Numbered from the stretch's first letter, positions 24,432 through 33,341 are shown. The stretch: DNA of 64,000 nt from Bog-473 sp963809825 (GCA_963809825.1 CAWELJ010000004.1:682001-746000); one strand, 5' to 3'. Numbers and translations: made by a program. The notes: generated from the letters alone by a model not told the origin.

Positions 24432-24467
24432 ACCATACCCGAAGGGGGCGTGATCCCAACCGGGATC
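24432..24467 (-). promoter_or_regulatory. Predicted sod promoter with overlapping palindrome
   Basis: On the minus strand TTGGGA (24454-24459) and TATGGT (24432-24437) are spaced by 16 nt and lead to the superoxide dismutase gene 37 bp downstream. The -35 element lies inside GATCCC-AACC-GGGATC (24452-24467), a perfect 6-bp inverted repeat that could be the operator for the divergent XRE regulator. Confidence 0.5.
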
Positions 24468-24543
24468 CAACCACCATGCGAACAGGGCGGCGAGGCGTGG
24501 GGGCAACCCCCGGACGCCCGTGGTGGGCGGTACGCTTGCAAGA

Positions 24544-25008
24544 GTGAGCACCGACCCGAAGGACCGCTGGAGCGACCTCGGGTCCTTCATCCGCGAGCAG
24601 CGCGGATCCGCCCGCCTGTCGCTGCGCCGGCTGTCCGAGCTGGCCGGGATCTCGAACCCCTACCTGAGCCAGATCGAGCGCGGGCTGCGCCGGCCGTCCG
24701 CCGAGATCCTCCAGCAGATCGCCAAGGCGCTGCGGATCTCCGCCGAGACGCTCTATGTCCAGGCCGGCATCCTCGAGGCGCCCGCCGGCTCGCCCGACCT
24801 GACCCGGTCCATCATGGCGGACCAGACGATCAGCGAGGAGCAGAAGCAGGCGCTCGTGCGCATCTACCTCTCCTTCCGGCGCGAGCACGAGGACGAGGAG
24901 CCCGAGGAGGGCCGACCGCCGCCGGCCCCACGGGCCGCCACCCACGCCGCCACCGGGCCCGCCGCCACAGAGCCGCCCGTGCCGCCCGGCCGGGTGGCGA
25001 CCGCCTGA
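24544..25008 (+). CDS. XRE-family regulator with Ala/Pro-rich tail
   Basis: 154 residues. A Cro/C1-type HTH spans about residues 10-70 (RRLSELAGISNPYLSQIERG), then a helical segment, then a low-complexity Ala/Pro/Thr tail after residue 118. The GTG at 24544 is preceded by TACGCT at 7 nt, pointing to a leaderless message. It is divergent from superoxide dismutase and upstream of mshA, so oxidative-stress or envelope genes are possible targets; this is speculation from position. Confidence 0.8.
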   Translation: MSTDPKDRWSDLGSFIREQRGSARLSLRRLSELAGISNPYLSQIERGLRRPSAEILQQIAKALRISAETLYVQAGILEAPAGSPDLTRSIMADQTISEEQKQALVRIYLSFRREHEDEEPEEGRPPPAPRAATHAATGPAATEPPVPPGRVATA

Positions 25009-25077
25009 AACCGGCCCGAACGAACACCCCGCCGTGCCCGGAGTGATTTTCGCGACCGCCGGTAGGCTCTGACCGCC

Positions 25078-26349
25078 ATGCGCCGGCTCGCCGTCCTGTC
25101 CCTGCACACCTCGCCCCTGGCCCAGCCCGGCACGGGCGACGGCGGCGGCATGAACGTCTACGTGCGCGAATTGACCGCGGCGCTCGCCCGCACCGGCGTG
25201 ACCTGCGACGTGTTCACCCGTGCCTGGTCGCCCGACCTCCCCGCCGTCGTCGAGGTGGAGCCCGGCCTGCGGGTGCACCACGTGGCCGCCGGGCCCCTCG
25301 AGGTCCTGCCCAAGGCGGCCCTGCCCGGCGTCGTCGACGAGTTCACGGCCGGGGTGCTCGGGCGCATGGCCGCCGCGCCCGGGTCCGGCGCGTCTGAGGG
25401 CGGCGGGCTGCCCTACACGTCGGTGCACGCGAACTACTGGCTGTCGGGTCTGTCGGGCCACGTGATCAAGCACGAGCTCGAGCTCCCCCTCGTGTGCACG
25501 TTCCACACGCTCGACCGCGTCAAGGCGGAGTCGATGCCCGAGGAGGTCGAGGCGGACATGCCACACCGCCGGGCCGAGGCGGAGGCGTCCGTCATCGACT
25601 GCTCCGACGCGGTGCTGGCGTCGTGCACGGTCGAGGCCGACCAGATCGCGTCGCTCTACGGCGGGGACCCCGGGCGCATCCGCATCGTGCCGCCCGGTGT
25701 CGACCACGCGTTCTTCGGCCCGGGCCACCGGCCCCAGGCCCGCCGCGCCCTCGGGCTGCCGCTCGACGGGCGCCTGCTGCTGTTCGTCGGCCGGATCCAG
25801 CCGCTCAAGTGCGCCGACGCCGCGATCGAGACGCTGGCGGAGCTGCTCGAGAGCGGCGGAGAGCCCTACCGCCTGGTCGTCGTCGGCGGCCCCAGCGGGC
25901 CCCACGGGGAGAAGTCGCTGCAGGGGCTGCACGACGCGGCCGACGCCCGCGGCGTGCGCGGGCACGTCCACTTCATCGACCCCCAACCCCACGAGCTGCT
26001 GTCGTCGTACTACCGGGCCGCCGACGTGTGCATCGTCCCGAGCCGCTCGGAGTCCTTCGGCCTCGTGGCACTCGAGGCGGCTGCCTGCGGGACGCCCGTC
26101 GTGGCCTCCGCCGTGGGCGGGCTCACGACGCTGGTCGACCACGGCCACACGGGCTTCCTGGTGGACGACCCCGACCCGCGCGCCTACGCCGCCGCCGTGC
26201 GCCGGGTCTTCGACGAGCCGCTGGCGGCCGAGCGCTTCAGCACCGCATCGGTGCTGCGGGCCCGCCACTACACCTGGCGTGCCGCCGCCGCGGCGCTGGT
26301 GGAGCTGCACGACGAGCTGGCCTCGGGCCGCCTCGTCGAATGCGGCTGA
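25078..26349 (+). CDS. mshA: D-inositol-3-phosphate glycosyltransferase MshA
   Basis: 423 residues, GT4 glycosyltransferase. The opening SLHTSPLAQPGTGDGGGMNV is nearly diagnostic of MshA, which joins UDP-GlcNAc to 1D-myo-inositol 3-phosphate in the first committed step of mycothiol synthesis. The donor-binding region includes FVGRIQPLKC and the EX7E-type SESFGLVALEAAACGTPVV. TAGGCT lies 9 nt before the ATG. It overlaps the following YbjN gene by 10 bp, the same order as in mycobacteria. Confidence 0.93.
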   Translation: MRRLAVLSLHTSPLAQPGTGDGGGMNVYVRELTAALARTGVTCDVFTRAWSPDLPAVVEVEPGLRVHHVAAGPLEVLPKAALPGVVDEFTAGVLGRMAAAPGSGASEGGGLPYTSVHANYWLSGLSGHVIKHELELPLVCTFHTLDRVKAESMPEEVEADMPHRRAEAEASVIDCSDAVLASCTVEADQIASLYGGDPGRIRIVPPGVDHAFFGPGHRPQARRALGLPLDGRLLLFVGRIQPLKCADAAIETLAELLESGGEPYRLVVVGGPSGPHGEKSLQGLHDAADARGVRGHVHFIDPQPHELLSSYYRAADVCIVPSRSESFGLVALEAAACGTPVVASAVGGLTTLVDHGHTGFLVDDPDPRAYAAAVRRVFDEPLAAERFSTASVLRARHYTWRAAAAALVELHDELASGRLVECG

Positions 26350-26858
26350 GCAACGACCGCTGCGTGCCGCTCATCGACCTGCCCGAGGAAGACGAGATGG
26401 CGGCGGCCGTCGCCTGCATCGACGCCTGGGCGAAGCGGGAGCTCGAGGCCGACGGGCCGCTCGTGGCGGCCGACCGCCAGGAGGTGACCGATCGGACCGC
26501 GTCGTATCAGTGGTATCTCCGCTTCAAGGGTGAGGAGAAGGACTTCATCACCGTCTGGTTCACGCTGAAACAGCGGACGCTGTGGCACGAGGCGCAGTTC
26601 ATGCCGGCTCCCGAGGAGAACAAGGAAGAGGTCTACGCCTACTTGCTCCGGCGCAATACCGCCTTGTTGGGCATGTGGTTCGCGCTGGGGCCCGAAGACG
26701 CCGTCTACCTGGTGGGCCGGGTGCCCGCCCGCCTCATCGACGACGACGAGCTCGACCGCATCGCCGGGGCGTCGGTCGTCTATACCGATGACCATTTCCC
26801 GACGGCCATGACGATGGGGTACCCGTCGACCTACCGCCGCCGCCCGCGGCGATCCTGA
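26340..26858 (+). CDS. YbjN-domain protein downstream of mshA
   Basis: 172 residues of the YbjN (DUF1790) type, a fold shared with type III secretion chaperones. Typical strands are WYLRFKGEEKDFITVWFTL and LLRRNTALLGMWFALGPED. Start at the ATG at 26340, inside the end of mshA, so translation is coupled. Conservation next to mshA in actinobacteria suggests a linked function, but none is established. Confidence 0.82.
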   Translation: MRLSNDRCVPLIDLPEEDEMAAAVACIDAWAKRELEADGPLVAADRQEVTDRTASYQWYLRFKGEEKDFITVWFTLKQRTLWHEAQFMPAPEENKEEVYAYLLRRNTALLGMWFALGPEDAVYLVGRVPARLIDDDELDRIAGASVVYTDDHFPTAMTMGYPSTYRRRPRRS

Positions 26859-26909
26859 CGCGCCGGCGGCGTTCAGCGGCACGGGGCCGCGCTCGGTATC
26901 GTCGCGCGG

Positions 26910-27725
26910 GTGTCGAGCCTGCTCATCGTCGGTGGAGGAAAGATGGGCGGCGCCCTCCTGGGCGGGCTGCTGCGCTCGGGCTGGGCCTCGGTGGACGACG
27001 TGACCGTGATCGAGCCGGTGGCCGAGCGCCGGGACGAGCTCGCCGCCGAGCAGCCCGGACTGCGGATCGTCGCCGCGCCCGAGCCGGGTTTGCTCGACGA
27101 CGCCGGCGAGCGGATCGGTGGAGCGGTGCTGGCCGTGAAGACCGATGCCGCCGAGGGTGCCTGCCGCGCCCTCGGCCTGACGGGGGTGACCCGCCTGCTC
27201 TCCATCGTGGCCGGCATGCCGGCGGTGCGGCTCGAGGCGGCCCTGGGCGGGGAGCCCGCCGTGGTCCGCGCCATGCCCAACACCCCGGCGCTGGTCGGGG
27301 CCGGCGTCACGGCGATCTCGGGCGGGTCGTTCGCCACCTCCGCCGACCTGGCCTGGGCCGAGGATGTGCTCGCGGCGGTTGGCGCGGTCGTGCGCCTGCC
27401 CGAACGCCTGCTCGATGCGGTGACCGGCCTTTCGGGATCGGGTCCCGCCTACTTCTTCCTGGTCGCGGAGGCGCTCGTGGAGGCGGGCGTGCAGATGGGC
27501 CTCACCCGTGACGTCAGCCGGGCGCTCGTGGTCGAGACGATGGCCGGCTCGGCCGCCCTGCTCAAGGAGACCGGCAGCGAGCCCGAGACGCTGCGCGCCA
27601 TGGTGACGTCGCCGGCGGGCACCACGGCGGCGGGCATCCGGACGCTGGAGGCCAGGGCGGTGCGCTCGGCCTTCATGGAGGCGGTCGCGGCCGCCACGGA
27701 ACGCTCGCGCAACCTGTCGCGCTGA
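26910..27725 (+). CDS. proC: Pyrroline-5-carboxylate reductase
   Basis: 271 residues. The N-terminal NAD(P) motif is IVGGGKMGGALLGGLL, and the C-terminal dimerisation signature includes GLSGSGPAYFFLVAEALVEA and TSPAGTTAAGIRTLE. It catalyses the last step of proline synthesis. TATCGT lies 7 nt before the GTG at 26910. It probably starts a transcript running towards the SAM hydrolase gene. Confidence 0.93.
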   Translation: MSSLLIVGGGKMGGALLGGLLRSGWASVDDVTVIEPVAERRDELAAEQPGLRIVAAPEPGLLDDAGERIGGAVLAVKTDAAEGACRALGLTGVTRLLSIVAGMPAVRLEAALGGEPAVVRAMPNTPALVGAGVTAISGGSFATSADLAWAEDVLAAVGAVVRLPERLLDAVTGLSGSGPAYFFLVAEALVEAGVQMGLTRDVSRALVVETMAGSAALLKETGSEPETLRAMVTSPAGTTAAGIRTLEARAVRSAFMEAVAAATERSRNLSR

Positions 27726-27749
27726 GGGATCGCGACCGCGACCGCACCG

Positions 27750-28649
27750 ATGCCGAGCGAACCCGGACCGACGATCTTCTTCCTCTCCGACTTCGGGACG
27801 CAGGACGAGTTCGCCGGGGTGGTGCACGCGGTGATCGCCAGGCGCGCCCCCGGCACGACCGTCATCGACCTCACGCACAATGTCCCGCCCTTCGACGTCC
27901 GGGCCGGGAGCCACACCTTGGTGCGTGCGGTGCCGCATCTCGGCCCCGGCGTGGTGCTCGGTGTCGTCGACCCCGGGGTCGGCACGGCACGCCGCGGCAT
28001 CTGCATCGAGGTGGCGCTGACCGCCGGCGGGATGCTGCACTTCGTCGGGCCCGACAACGGCCTGCTGGTGGCGGCGGCCGAGGCCGCCGGCGAGGCGCCC
28101 ATCGCCCGGGTGGTCGAGCTGCGCCGGGAGCAGCAGCAGGCGGCGCCCGTCCAGGGTCCCACCTTCGACGGTCGCGACCTGTTCGCGCCGGCTGCGGCGG
28201 CCCTGTGCGCGGGCGCCACGTCGGGGGACCTGGGCGAGGCCGTGGAGCCGGCGTCGCTGGTGCGCCTGGTCGGCGGCGTGGTCGAGCAGGGGCGGCTCCA
28301 CGACGGCCGGGCCTGCCTGCGCGCCGAGGTGACCTGGGTGGACCACTTCGGCAACCTGCAGCTGGCGGCCACCATGGCCGACGCGCGCGTGGCCGGGATC
28401 CCGCTCGTGGGCAGCATCGAGCTGGCGGCGCGGATGGAGTCGGGCAGCGAGTACCTCGACGGGCTGCCGCACTCGCTGGTCCCCGACGGTGTGGCGCTGC
28501 GCTGCGTGGACGCCTTCGGCGATCTCAAGCCGGGTGAATTCGGCCTCCTCGTCGACGCCAACGGGCATCTGGCCGTGGTCGCCGGCGAGGCCTCCGCGGC
28601 CAGCTGGCTCAACGTGACCGCCGGTGAGCTGCTCATCCTCGCCTGGTGA
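27750..28649 (+). CDS. S-adenosylmethionine hydrolase (DUF62/SAM hydroxide adenosyltransferase)
   Basis: 299 residues of the fluorinase/chlorinase superfamily. The N-terminal SDFGTQDEFAGVV and the VDPGVGTARR loop form the SAM site, and DHFGNLQL marks the C-terminal domain. Most members without the halide-specific loop hydrolyse SAM to adenosine and methionine. It lies 24 bp after proC and probably shares its transcript. The physiological role is unclear. Confidence 0.85.
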   Translation: MPSEPGPTIFFLSDFGTQDEFAGVVHAVIARRAPGTTVIDLTHNVPPFDVRAGSHTLVRAVPHLGPGVVLGVVDPGVGTARRGICIEVALTAGGMLHFVGPDNGLLVAAAEAAGEAPIARVVELRREQQQAAPVQGPTFDGRDLFAPAAAALCAGATSGDLGEAVEPASLVRLVGGVVEQGRLHDGRACLRAEVTWVDHFGNLQLAATMADARVAGIPLVGSIELAARMESGSEYLDGLPHSLVPDGVALRCVDAFGDLKPGEFGLLVDANGHLAVVAGEASAASWLNVTAGELLILAW

Positions 28650-28712
28650 GCTGACCGGGCACCGGTGTCCGGTTTGGTGCCGCCGGGAGCGTCCTCGGTA
28701 CCATCCGGCGTG

Positions 28713-29477
28713 GTGAGAGACGAGCAGGACAAGACACAATCGCCCACCGCGTCGGACGCGCCGGTCCCGGCGAAGCGGATCCCCGAGGCGACCGTGCTGC
28801 GCCTCCCGGTGTACCAGCGCATCCTGGCCGAGCTGGTCCGTGCCGGCGCCGGGACGGTCTCTTCGGAGCAGCTGGCCGAGCTGGCGCGCCTCAACGCGGC
28901 GAAGGTGCGCAAGGACCTCTCCCTCCTCGGCTCGTTCGGCACCCGGGGCTCGGGGTACGACCCCGAGTTCCTGATCGCACAGATCGACCGTGCGCTCGGC
29001 GTCGACGAGAACTGGTCGGTGGCCATCGTCGGCATCGGGAACCTGGGACGGGCCCTCACCAACTCGGCCGGGTTCGCCTCGCGGGGCTGCGCGGTGACGG
29101 CGCTCTTCGATGTCGACCCCGAGGTGGTGGGCGAGGAGATCCGCGGCATCAAAGTGCGCCACATGGACGAGCTCGCCACGCTGCGCGCCGCCGACCGTCC
29201 CGACATCGGCGTGATCACGACGCCGGGCTGGGCCGCCCAGGGAGTGGCGGACCTGCTCGTGCGGGCGGAGGTGACCTCGCTGCTCAACTTCGCGCCCCGC
29301 GTGCTGCACGTGCCGCCGTCGGTGTACCTGCGCTACGTCGACCTTTCCATCGAGCTGCAGGTCCTCGGCTTCTACCGGGCCCGCCACGAGGAGTACCAGC
29401 GCACGGGGACCGACGGGGACGAGCGGGGCCCGCTGATGCGCTCCGTCGGGCTGGCGCAGGGTCCCGACCTGGACTGA
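28713..29477 (+). CDS. rex: Redox-sensing transcriptional repressor Rex
   Basis: 254 residues. A winged helix (about residues 20-85, with LARLNAAKVRKDLSLLGSFG) precedes a Rossmann domain with GIGNLGRAL. Rex senses NADH/NAD+ and represses respiratory genes. The GTG at 28713 is preferred over GTG at 28710 because TACCAT (28699-28704) then sits 8 nt upstream, matching other starts in this window. It is directly upstream of hemA, as in streptomycetes, where rex and hemACD are linked. Confidence 0.93.
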   Translation: MRDEQDKTQSPTASDAPVPAKRIPEATVLRLPVYQRILAELVRAGAGTVSSEQLAELARLNAAKVRKDLSLLGSFGTRGSGYDPEFLIAQIDRALGVDENWSVAIVGIGNLGRALTNSAGFASRGCAVTALFDVDPEVVGEEIRGIKVRHMDELATLRAADRPDIGVITTPGWAAQGVADLLVRAEVTSLLNFAPRVLHVPPSVYLRYVDLSIELQVLGFYRARHEEYQRTGTDGDERGPLMRSVGLAQGPDLD

Positions 29478-29535
29478 ACGGGGCGGGGGTGACCGGCCGC
29501 CGCCCGCTGACTGGCAGGCTGTGGGGTGGGACCGG

Positions 29536-29548
29536 CACAATTGTGAAC
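29536..29548 (+). promoter_or_regulatory. Rex-like half-site/palindrome before hemA
   Basis: CACAATTGTG is a perfect 10-bp palindrome followed by AA, so it contains the TTGTGAA half of the Rex consensus, but the second half at standard spacing is absent. It lies 23 bp before the hemA start codon. Rex binding is plausible because rex is adjacent, but the incomplete match keeps this weak. Confidence 0.35.
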
Positions 29549-29567
29549 CGACCCAGGAGGGAACCGA

Positions 29568-30842
29568 GTGTCCGTCGTCGTCGTAGGGCTCCAGCACACG
29601 CAGGCCCCACTGCCGTTGCTCGAAGCCGCCGCCGTACCCGACGGTGAGCTGCACAAGGTGCTCAGCGCACTGAGCCACTGCCGCAACGTCCAGGAGACGG
29701 TGGTCCTCTCGACCTGCCTGCGCACCGAGGTCTACGCGGTGGTGGATCGGTTCCACGACGCCGTGGCCGAGATCTACGACGTCCTGTCCGAACAGTCGGG
29801 CGCCGCCGTGGAGGAGCTCTCCGCCCACGCCACCATCCGCTTCGACGACGACGTGACCTCACATCTCTTCGCGGTGACGTCGGGTCTGGAGTCCGTGGTG
29901 ACGGGGGAGACCGAGGTCGTCGGCCAGGTCCGGCGCGCCTTCGAGCGGGCGCACGAGGAGGGAACGTCGGGGCCCGTGCTCTCGGCCCTGTTCCGGCACG
30001 CGCTGCAGACGGGCAAGCGGGTACGCACCGAGACGGGGATCTCCAAGGGGACGACGTCGTTCGCCTACGCCGCGGTGACCGTCGCCCGGGGTCAGGACCA
30101 GGCGGGCCTGCGCGGGGCGCGCGTCGTGGTCGTCGGCGCGGGTGACATGGGTCTCGGCGTCTGCCGGGCCCTGTCCGACATCGCAGCGGCCGACGCGCCG
30201 GCCCGGGTCGTGGTGGCCAACCGCTCGTCGCGCCGCGCCCGGGACCTCGTGCGCGCATCCGAGGGCTCCACGTTCGAGATGCGGGCGGTGCCGCTCGAGC
30301 ACGTGGGCGCCGAGCTGGTGGACGCCGATGTCGTGCTGTCCGCCGTCGCCGCGGAATCCCATGTGCTCGAGGCGTCGGACTTCGAAGGTGTGACCGGTCC
30401 GCTGCTCGTCATCGACCTCGGGGTCCCGCGCAACGTCGATCCGGCGGTGGCGGGACTCGAGGGCGTCACGCTGCTCGACATGGACACGCTGGGCGCCTCG
30501 GTGGCCCGGGCTCTCGGAGACCGCCAGGAGGAGTCGGTCGCGGCGCACGGCATCGTGGCCGCCGAGGTCGAACGCTTCCGCACAGCCAGCCGCCAGCGCG
30601 GGGCGGCGCCGGTGATCGCGTCGCTGCGCGCCCGCTCCGAGTCGCTGCGCGTGGCCGAACTGGAGCGCCACCGGGCCCAGCTGGCCGACCTGACCGAGGA
30701 GGAGTGGGAGCACGTGGACGCGGCGACCCGGGCGGCGCTGGCCAAGATGCTGCACGAGCCGACGATGCTCCTGAAGGAGACCGCAGGCACGCCACGCGGC
30801 GAGCGGCTCGTCGAGGCCCTGCGTATCCTCTTCGATCTCTAG
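29568..30842 (+). CDS. hemA: Glutamyl-tRNA reductase
   Basis: 424 residues. Catalytic Cys50 lies in VVLSTCLRTEVYA; the family motif is STCNR, so the residue after Cys is Leu here instead of Asn. Typical VVGAGDMG Rossmann motif and VFLSAVA-like turn (VVLSAVAAE) follow. It reduces glutamyl-tRNA to glutamate-1-semialdehyde, the first step of C5-pathway tetrapyrrole synthesis. GTG start with AGGAGGG upstream. First gene of hemA-hemC-cobA/hemD-hemB-hemL. Confidence 0.93.
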   Translation: MSVVVVGLQHTQAPLPLLEAAAVPDGELHKVLSALSHCRNVQETVVLSTCLRTEVYAVVDRFHDAVAEIYDVLSEQSGAAVEELSAHATIRFDDDVTSHLFAVTSGLESVVTGETEVVGQVRRAFERAHEEGTSGPVLSALFRHALQTGKRVRTETGISKGTTSFAYAAVTVARGQDQAGLRGARVVVVGAGDMGLGVCRALSDIAAADAPARVVVANRSSRRARDLVRASEGSTFEMRAVPLEHVGAELVDADVVLSAVAAESHVLEASDFEGVTGPLLVIDLGVPRNVDPAVAGLEGVTLLDMDTLGASVARALGDRQEESVAAHGIVAAEVERFRTASRQRGAAPVIASLRARSESLRVAELERHRAQLADLTEEEWEHVDAATRAALAKMLHEPTMLLKETAGTPRGERLVEALRILFDL

Positions 30843-30871
30843 TCGCGGCATGGGATAGTCGCGGCATGGGA
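30840..30871 (+). repeat. Perfect 16-bp tandem duplication at the hemA-hemC junction
   Basis: TAGTCGCGGCATGGGA occurs twice in a row (30840-30855, 30856-30871). Each copy contains an ATG: the first runs straight into a stop (ATG GGA TAG) and the second is the hemC start. The first TAG is the hemA stop. Confidence 0.8.
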
Positions 30872-31822
30872 ACCATCCGCCTGGCCACCCGCGGCTCCCC
30901 GCTCGCCCTGCGCCAGACCGAGATGGTCTCCGAGCTCCTGCGGCGCGCCGACCCCGGCCTGGCCGTCGAGCCCGTCGTGGTGCGCACTCAAGGCGACCAG
31001 CAGGCGTCGGTGCCGCTCGACCAGATCGGCGGCCAGGGCGTGTTCGTGACCGAGGTCGAGTCCGCGGTGACCGACGGGCGGGCGGACGCCGCGGTGCACT
31101 CGGCCAAGGACATGCCCTCGACCATGGGTGACCATCTGGTGCTGGGGGCGGTGCCGGAGCGGGCCGACCCCCGCGACGGCCTCGTCGGCTGCACGCTGGC
31201 GGACCTCCCGGCGGGCGGGCTCGTCGCGACGGGGTCGGCCCGGCGCCGCGCCCAGCTGGCCTATCTTCGGCCGGACCTCGTCTTCACCCAGCTGCGCGGG
31301 AACATGGCCCGGCGGGTGGCCGTGGGCGAGGAGGGCGGGGTCACGGCGGTGGTGGTGGCCGTTGCCGCCATGGAGCGGCTGGGCTGGCTGGACCGGTTGA
31401 ACGACGTGCTCGACCCGATGGACGTGCTGCCCCAGGCCGGCCAGGGCGCCATCGCGGTGCAGTGCCGGGCCGACGACGAGGACACGCGCCGGCGGCTGCG
31501 AGCCATCGACCATGGACCGAGTCACCGCGCCCTGGTGGCCGAGCGGGCGGTGCTGGCCGCGCTCGGGGGGAGCTGCACCGTGCCGGTGGGGGCGTTCGCC
31601 CAGGAGGCCGGCGACGGGTCCGCGTCCGGCGCGGACGCGCTGCTGCGGGTGTCGGGGCTGGTGGCCAGCGGGGACGGGCGCACGATGATCCGAATGACCC
31701 GTCTCGGCGAGGACGCCATGGCCGTGGGCACGGGGCTGGCCCGTGCGCTGCTGGACGGTGGCGGGTCGGCGATCGACGGCTTCGGCGATGCGGCGGCTGC
31801 CGTCGCGGGCGGCACGCCGTGA
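30866..31822 (+). CDS. hemC: Hydroxymethylbilane synthase (porphobilinogen deaminase)
   Basis: 318 residues. It opens GTIRLATRGSPLALRQTEMV; the substrate-binding KDMPS lies at 81-85 and the dipyrromethane cofactor is attached to Cys237 in GGSCTVPVGAFA. It polymerises four porphobilinogens. The ATG lies in the second copy of a 16-bp duplication. It overlaps the next gene by 4 bp (GTGA). Confidence 0.94.
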   Translation: MGTIRLATRGSPLALRQTEMVSELLRRADPGLAVEPVVVRTQGDQQASVPLDQIGGQGVFVTEVESAVTDGRADAAVHSAKDMPSTMGDHLVLGAVPERADPRDGLVGCTLADLPAGGLVATGSARRRAQLAYLRPDLVFTQLRGNMARRVAVGEEGGVTAVVVAVAAMERLGWLDRLNDVLDPMDVLPQAGQGAIAVQCRADDEDTRRRLRAIDHGPSHRALVAERAVLAALGGSCTVPVGAFAQEAGDGSASGADALLRVSGLVASGDGRTMIRMTRLGEDAMAVGTGLARALLDGGGSAIDGFGDAAAAVAGGTP

Positions 31823-33330
31823 CTGTGTACCTGGTGGGGGCCGGCCCCGGCGACCCCGGGCTCCTGACCCGCCGTGGGGCGCGGTTGCTGGCGCGGGCCG
31901 ACGTCGTGCTGCACGACCGGCTGGTCAGCCCGGGCATCCTCGACCTGGTGCCCCCGAGCGCCACCCTGATCGACGTCGGCAAGGAGCCCGATGCGGCGCA
32001 GGCTGGGACGGCCCGCCAGGACGAGATCGCGCGCCTGCTCGTCGAGCACGGCCGGCGTTCCGCCGTGGTGGTCCGGCTGAAGGGCGGTGACCCCTTCCTC
32101 TTCGGCCGCGGCGGCGAGGAGGTGGAGGTGCTGGCGCGGGAGGGGATCCCTTGGGAGGTCGTCCCGGGCGTGACCTCCGCGTTCGGTGTCCCGGCCGCCG
32201 TCGGCATCCCGGTCACCCAGCGCGGCCTGGCCTCGTCGGTCACGGTGGTGACGGGTCGCGTCGGCGAGCCGGGCGCGGACGGCGGGCCCGACTGGACGGC
32301 GCTGGCTCGGGCGGGCGGGACGCTTGTCGTCCTCATGGGGATGACCACGCGGGCCGCGGTCGCCGAGGCACTGCTGCGGGGCGGCCGCCCGCCCGACACC
32401 CCGGTCGCGGTGATCGCGAACGGGACGACACCGAGGGAGCGGGTGGCGCGCACGACGTTGGCCGGGCTGGCGGGGGTCGAGCTGGGTCCGCCCGCCGTGA
32501 TCGTGATCGGTCCGGTGGCCGCGCTCGGCGCCGTTGCTCCCGTCGCAGCGCCGTCGGGGCCGCTGGCCGGCCGGACGGTGGTGGTGACCCGCTCAGGGCC
32601 GCGCGCCCGCGGCCTCGTCGACGCGCTCGAGCGGGTCGGTGCCACGGCGCTCGAGCTCCCGCTGACCCGCCAGGTCGACCCCTCCGACGGCGGAGCCGCG
32701 CTGCGGGCGGCCGCCGCCGAGGTGCAGGAGAACCGTTGGGTCGTGCTCACCTCGGTCAACGCGGTCGAGCGCTTCGTGGCCGAGCTCCGCGACGCCCGCG
32801 CGCTCGGGCCGGTGCTGGTCGCCGCGGTGGGGCCGGCCACCTCCGACGCGCTGCGGAGGGCGGGTGTGGAGCCGGACCTGGTGCCGGCCGAGCACAGCGC
32901 CCACGGCCTCGTCGAGGAGTTCCCCGCGCCGCACGACGCCGCACGGCGCGTCCTCTTCCCGTGCGCGGACCTGGCGCCCGACACCATCGTCGAGGGCCTC
33001 GGGTACAAGGGTTGGGAGGTCCGGCGGGTGGAGGCCTACCGCACCGTTGCCCGGGCCATGCCCGAGCCCGAGATCCTGGCCCGGGTGGCCGCTGCCGACG
33101 CCGCCTCGTTCACCGCCACGTCGTCGGTGGCCGCGTTCGCGGCGTTGCGGACTCCCGAGGGTGCGCCGCTGCCGGTACCCCCGCACGTCGTCTGCATCGG
33201 GCCCACCACCGCCGAGGCGGCCCGCTCGGCCGGCTGGGCGGGCGTGCACGAGGCCTGGGGCTCGTCCGCCGAGGGCATCGTCGCCGAGCTGGTGCACCAC
33301 TTCGGTCCCGGAGCCGGCACCGCCTCGTAG
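31819..33330 (+). CDS. Fused uroporphyrinogen-III C-methyltransferase and uroporphyrinogen-III synthase
   Basis: 503 residues. Residues 1-240 are SUMT (CobA/CysG C-domain): VYLVGAGPGDPGLLTRRG, VRLKGGDPFLFGRGGEE, and VTGR in the middle. Residues 255-503 are HemD-like, opening GRTVVVTRSGPRARGL and containing FTATSSVAAF. The protein would close uroporphyrinogen III and divert some of it to precorrin-2 for siroheme or cobalamin. This fusion is common in actinobacteria. Overlaps hemC by 4 bp. Confidence 0.92.
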   Translation: MTVYLVGAGPGDPGLLTRRGARLLARADVVLHDRLVSPGILDLVPPSATLIDVGKEPDAAQAGTARQDEIARLLVEHGRRSAVVVRLKGGDPFLFGRGGEEVEVLAREGIPWEVVPGVTSAFGVPAAVGIPVTQRGLASSVTVVTGRVGEPGADGGPDWTALARAGGTLVVLMGMTTRAAVAEALLRGGRPPDTPVAVIANGTTPRERVARTTLAGLAGVELGPPAVIVIGPVAALGAVAPVAAPSGPLAGRTVVVTRSGPRARGLVDALERVGATALELPLTRQVDPSDGGAALRAAAAEVQENRWVVLTSVNAVERFVAELRDARALGPVLVAAVGPATSDALRRAGVEPDLVPAEHSAHGLVEEFPAPHDAARRVLFPCADLAPDTIVEGLGYKGWEVRRVEAYRTVARAMPEPEILARVAAADAASFTATSSVAAFAALRTPEGAPLPVPPHVVCIGPTTAEAARSAGWAGVHEAWGSSAEGIVAELVHHFGPGAGTAS

Positions 33331-33341
33331 GCTGGACGGCC

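Noticed and set aside
24395..24541. Longer superoxide dismutase N-terminus
   Set aside because: SOD homology begins at the ATG at 24394, which has its own ribosome-binding site; the extension would overlap the promoter and palindrome.
26268..29828. Very long antisense open frame opposite proC, SAM hydrolase and rex
   Set aside because: It is a GC-rich shadow: the translation has no domain, while the opposite strand holds well-recognised proteins with sensible starts.
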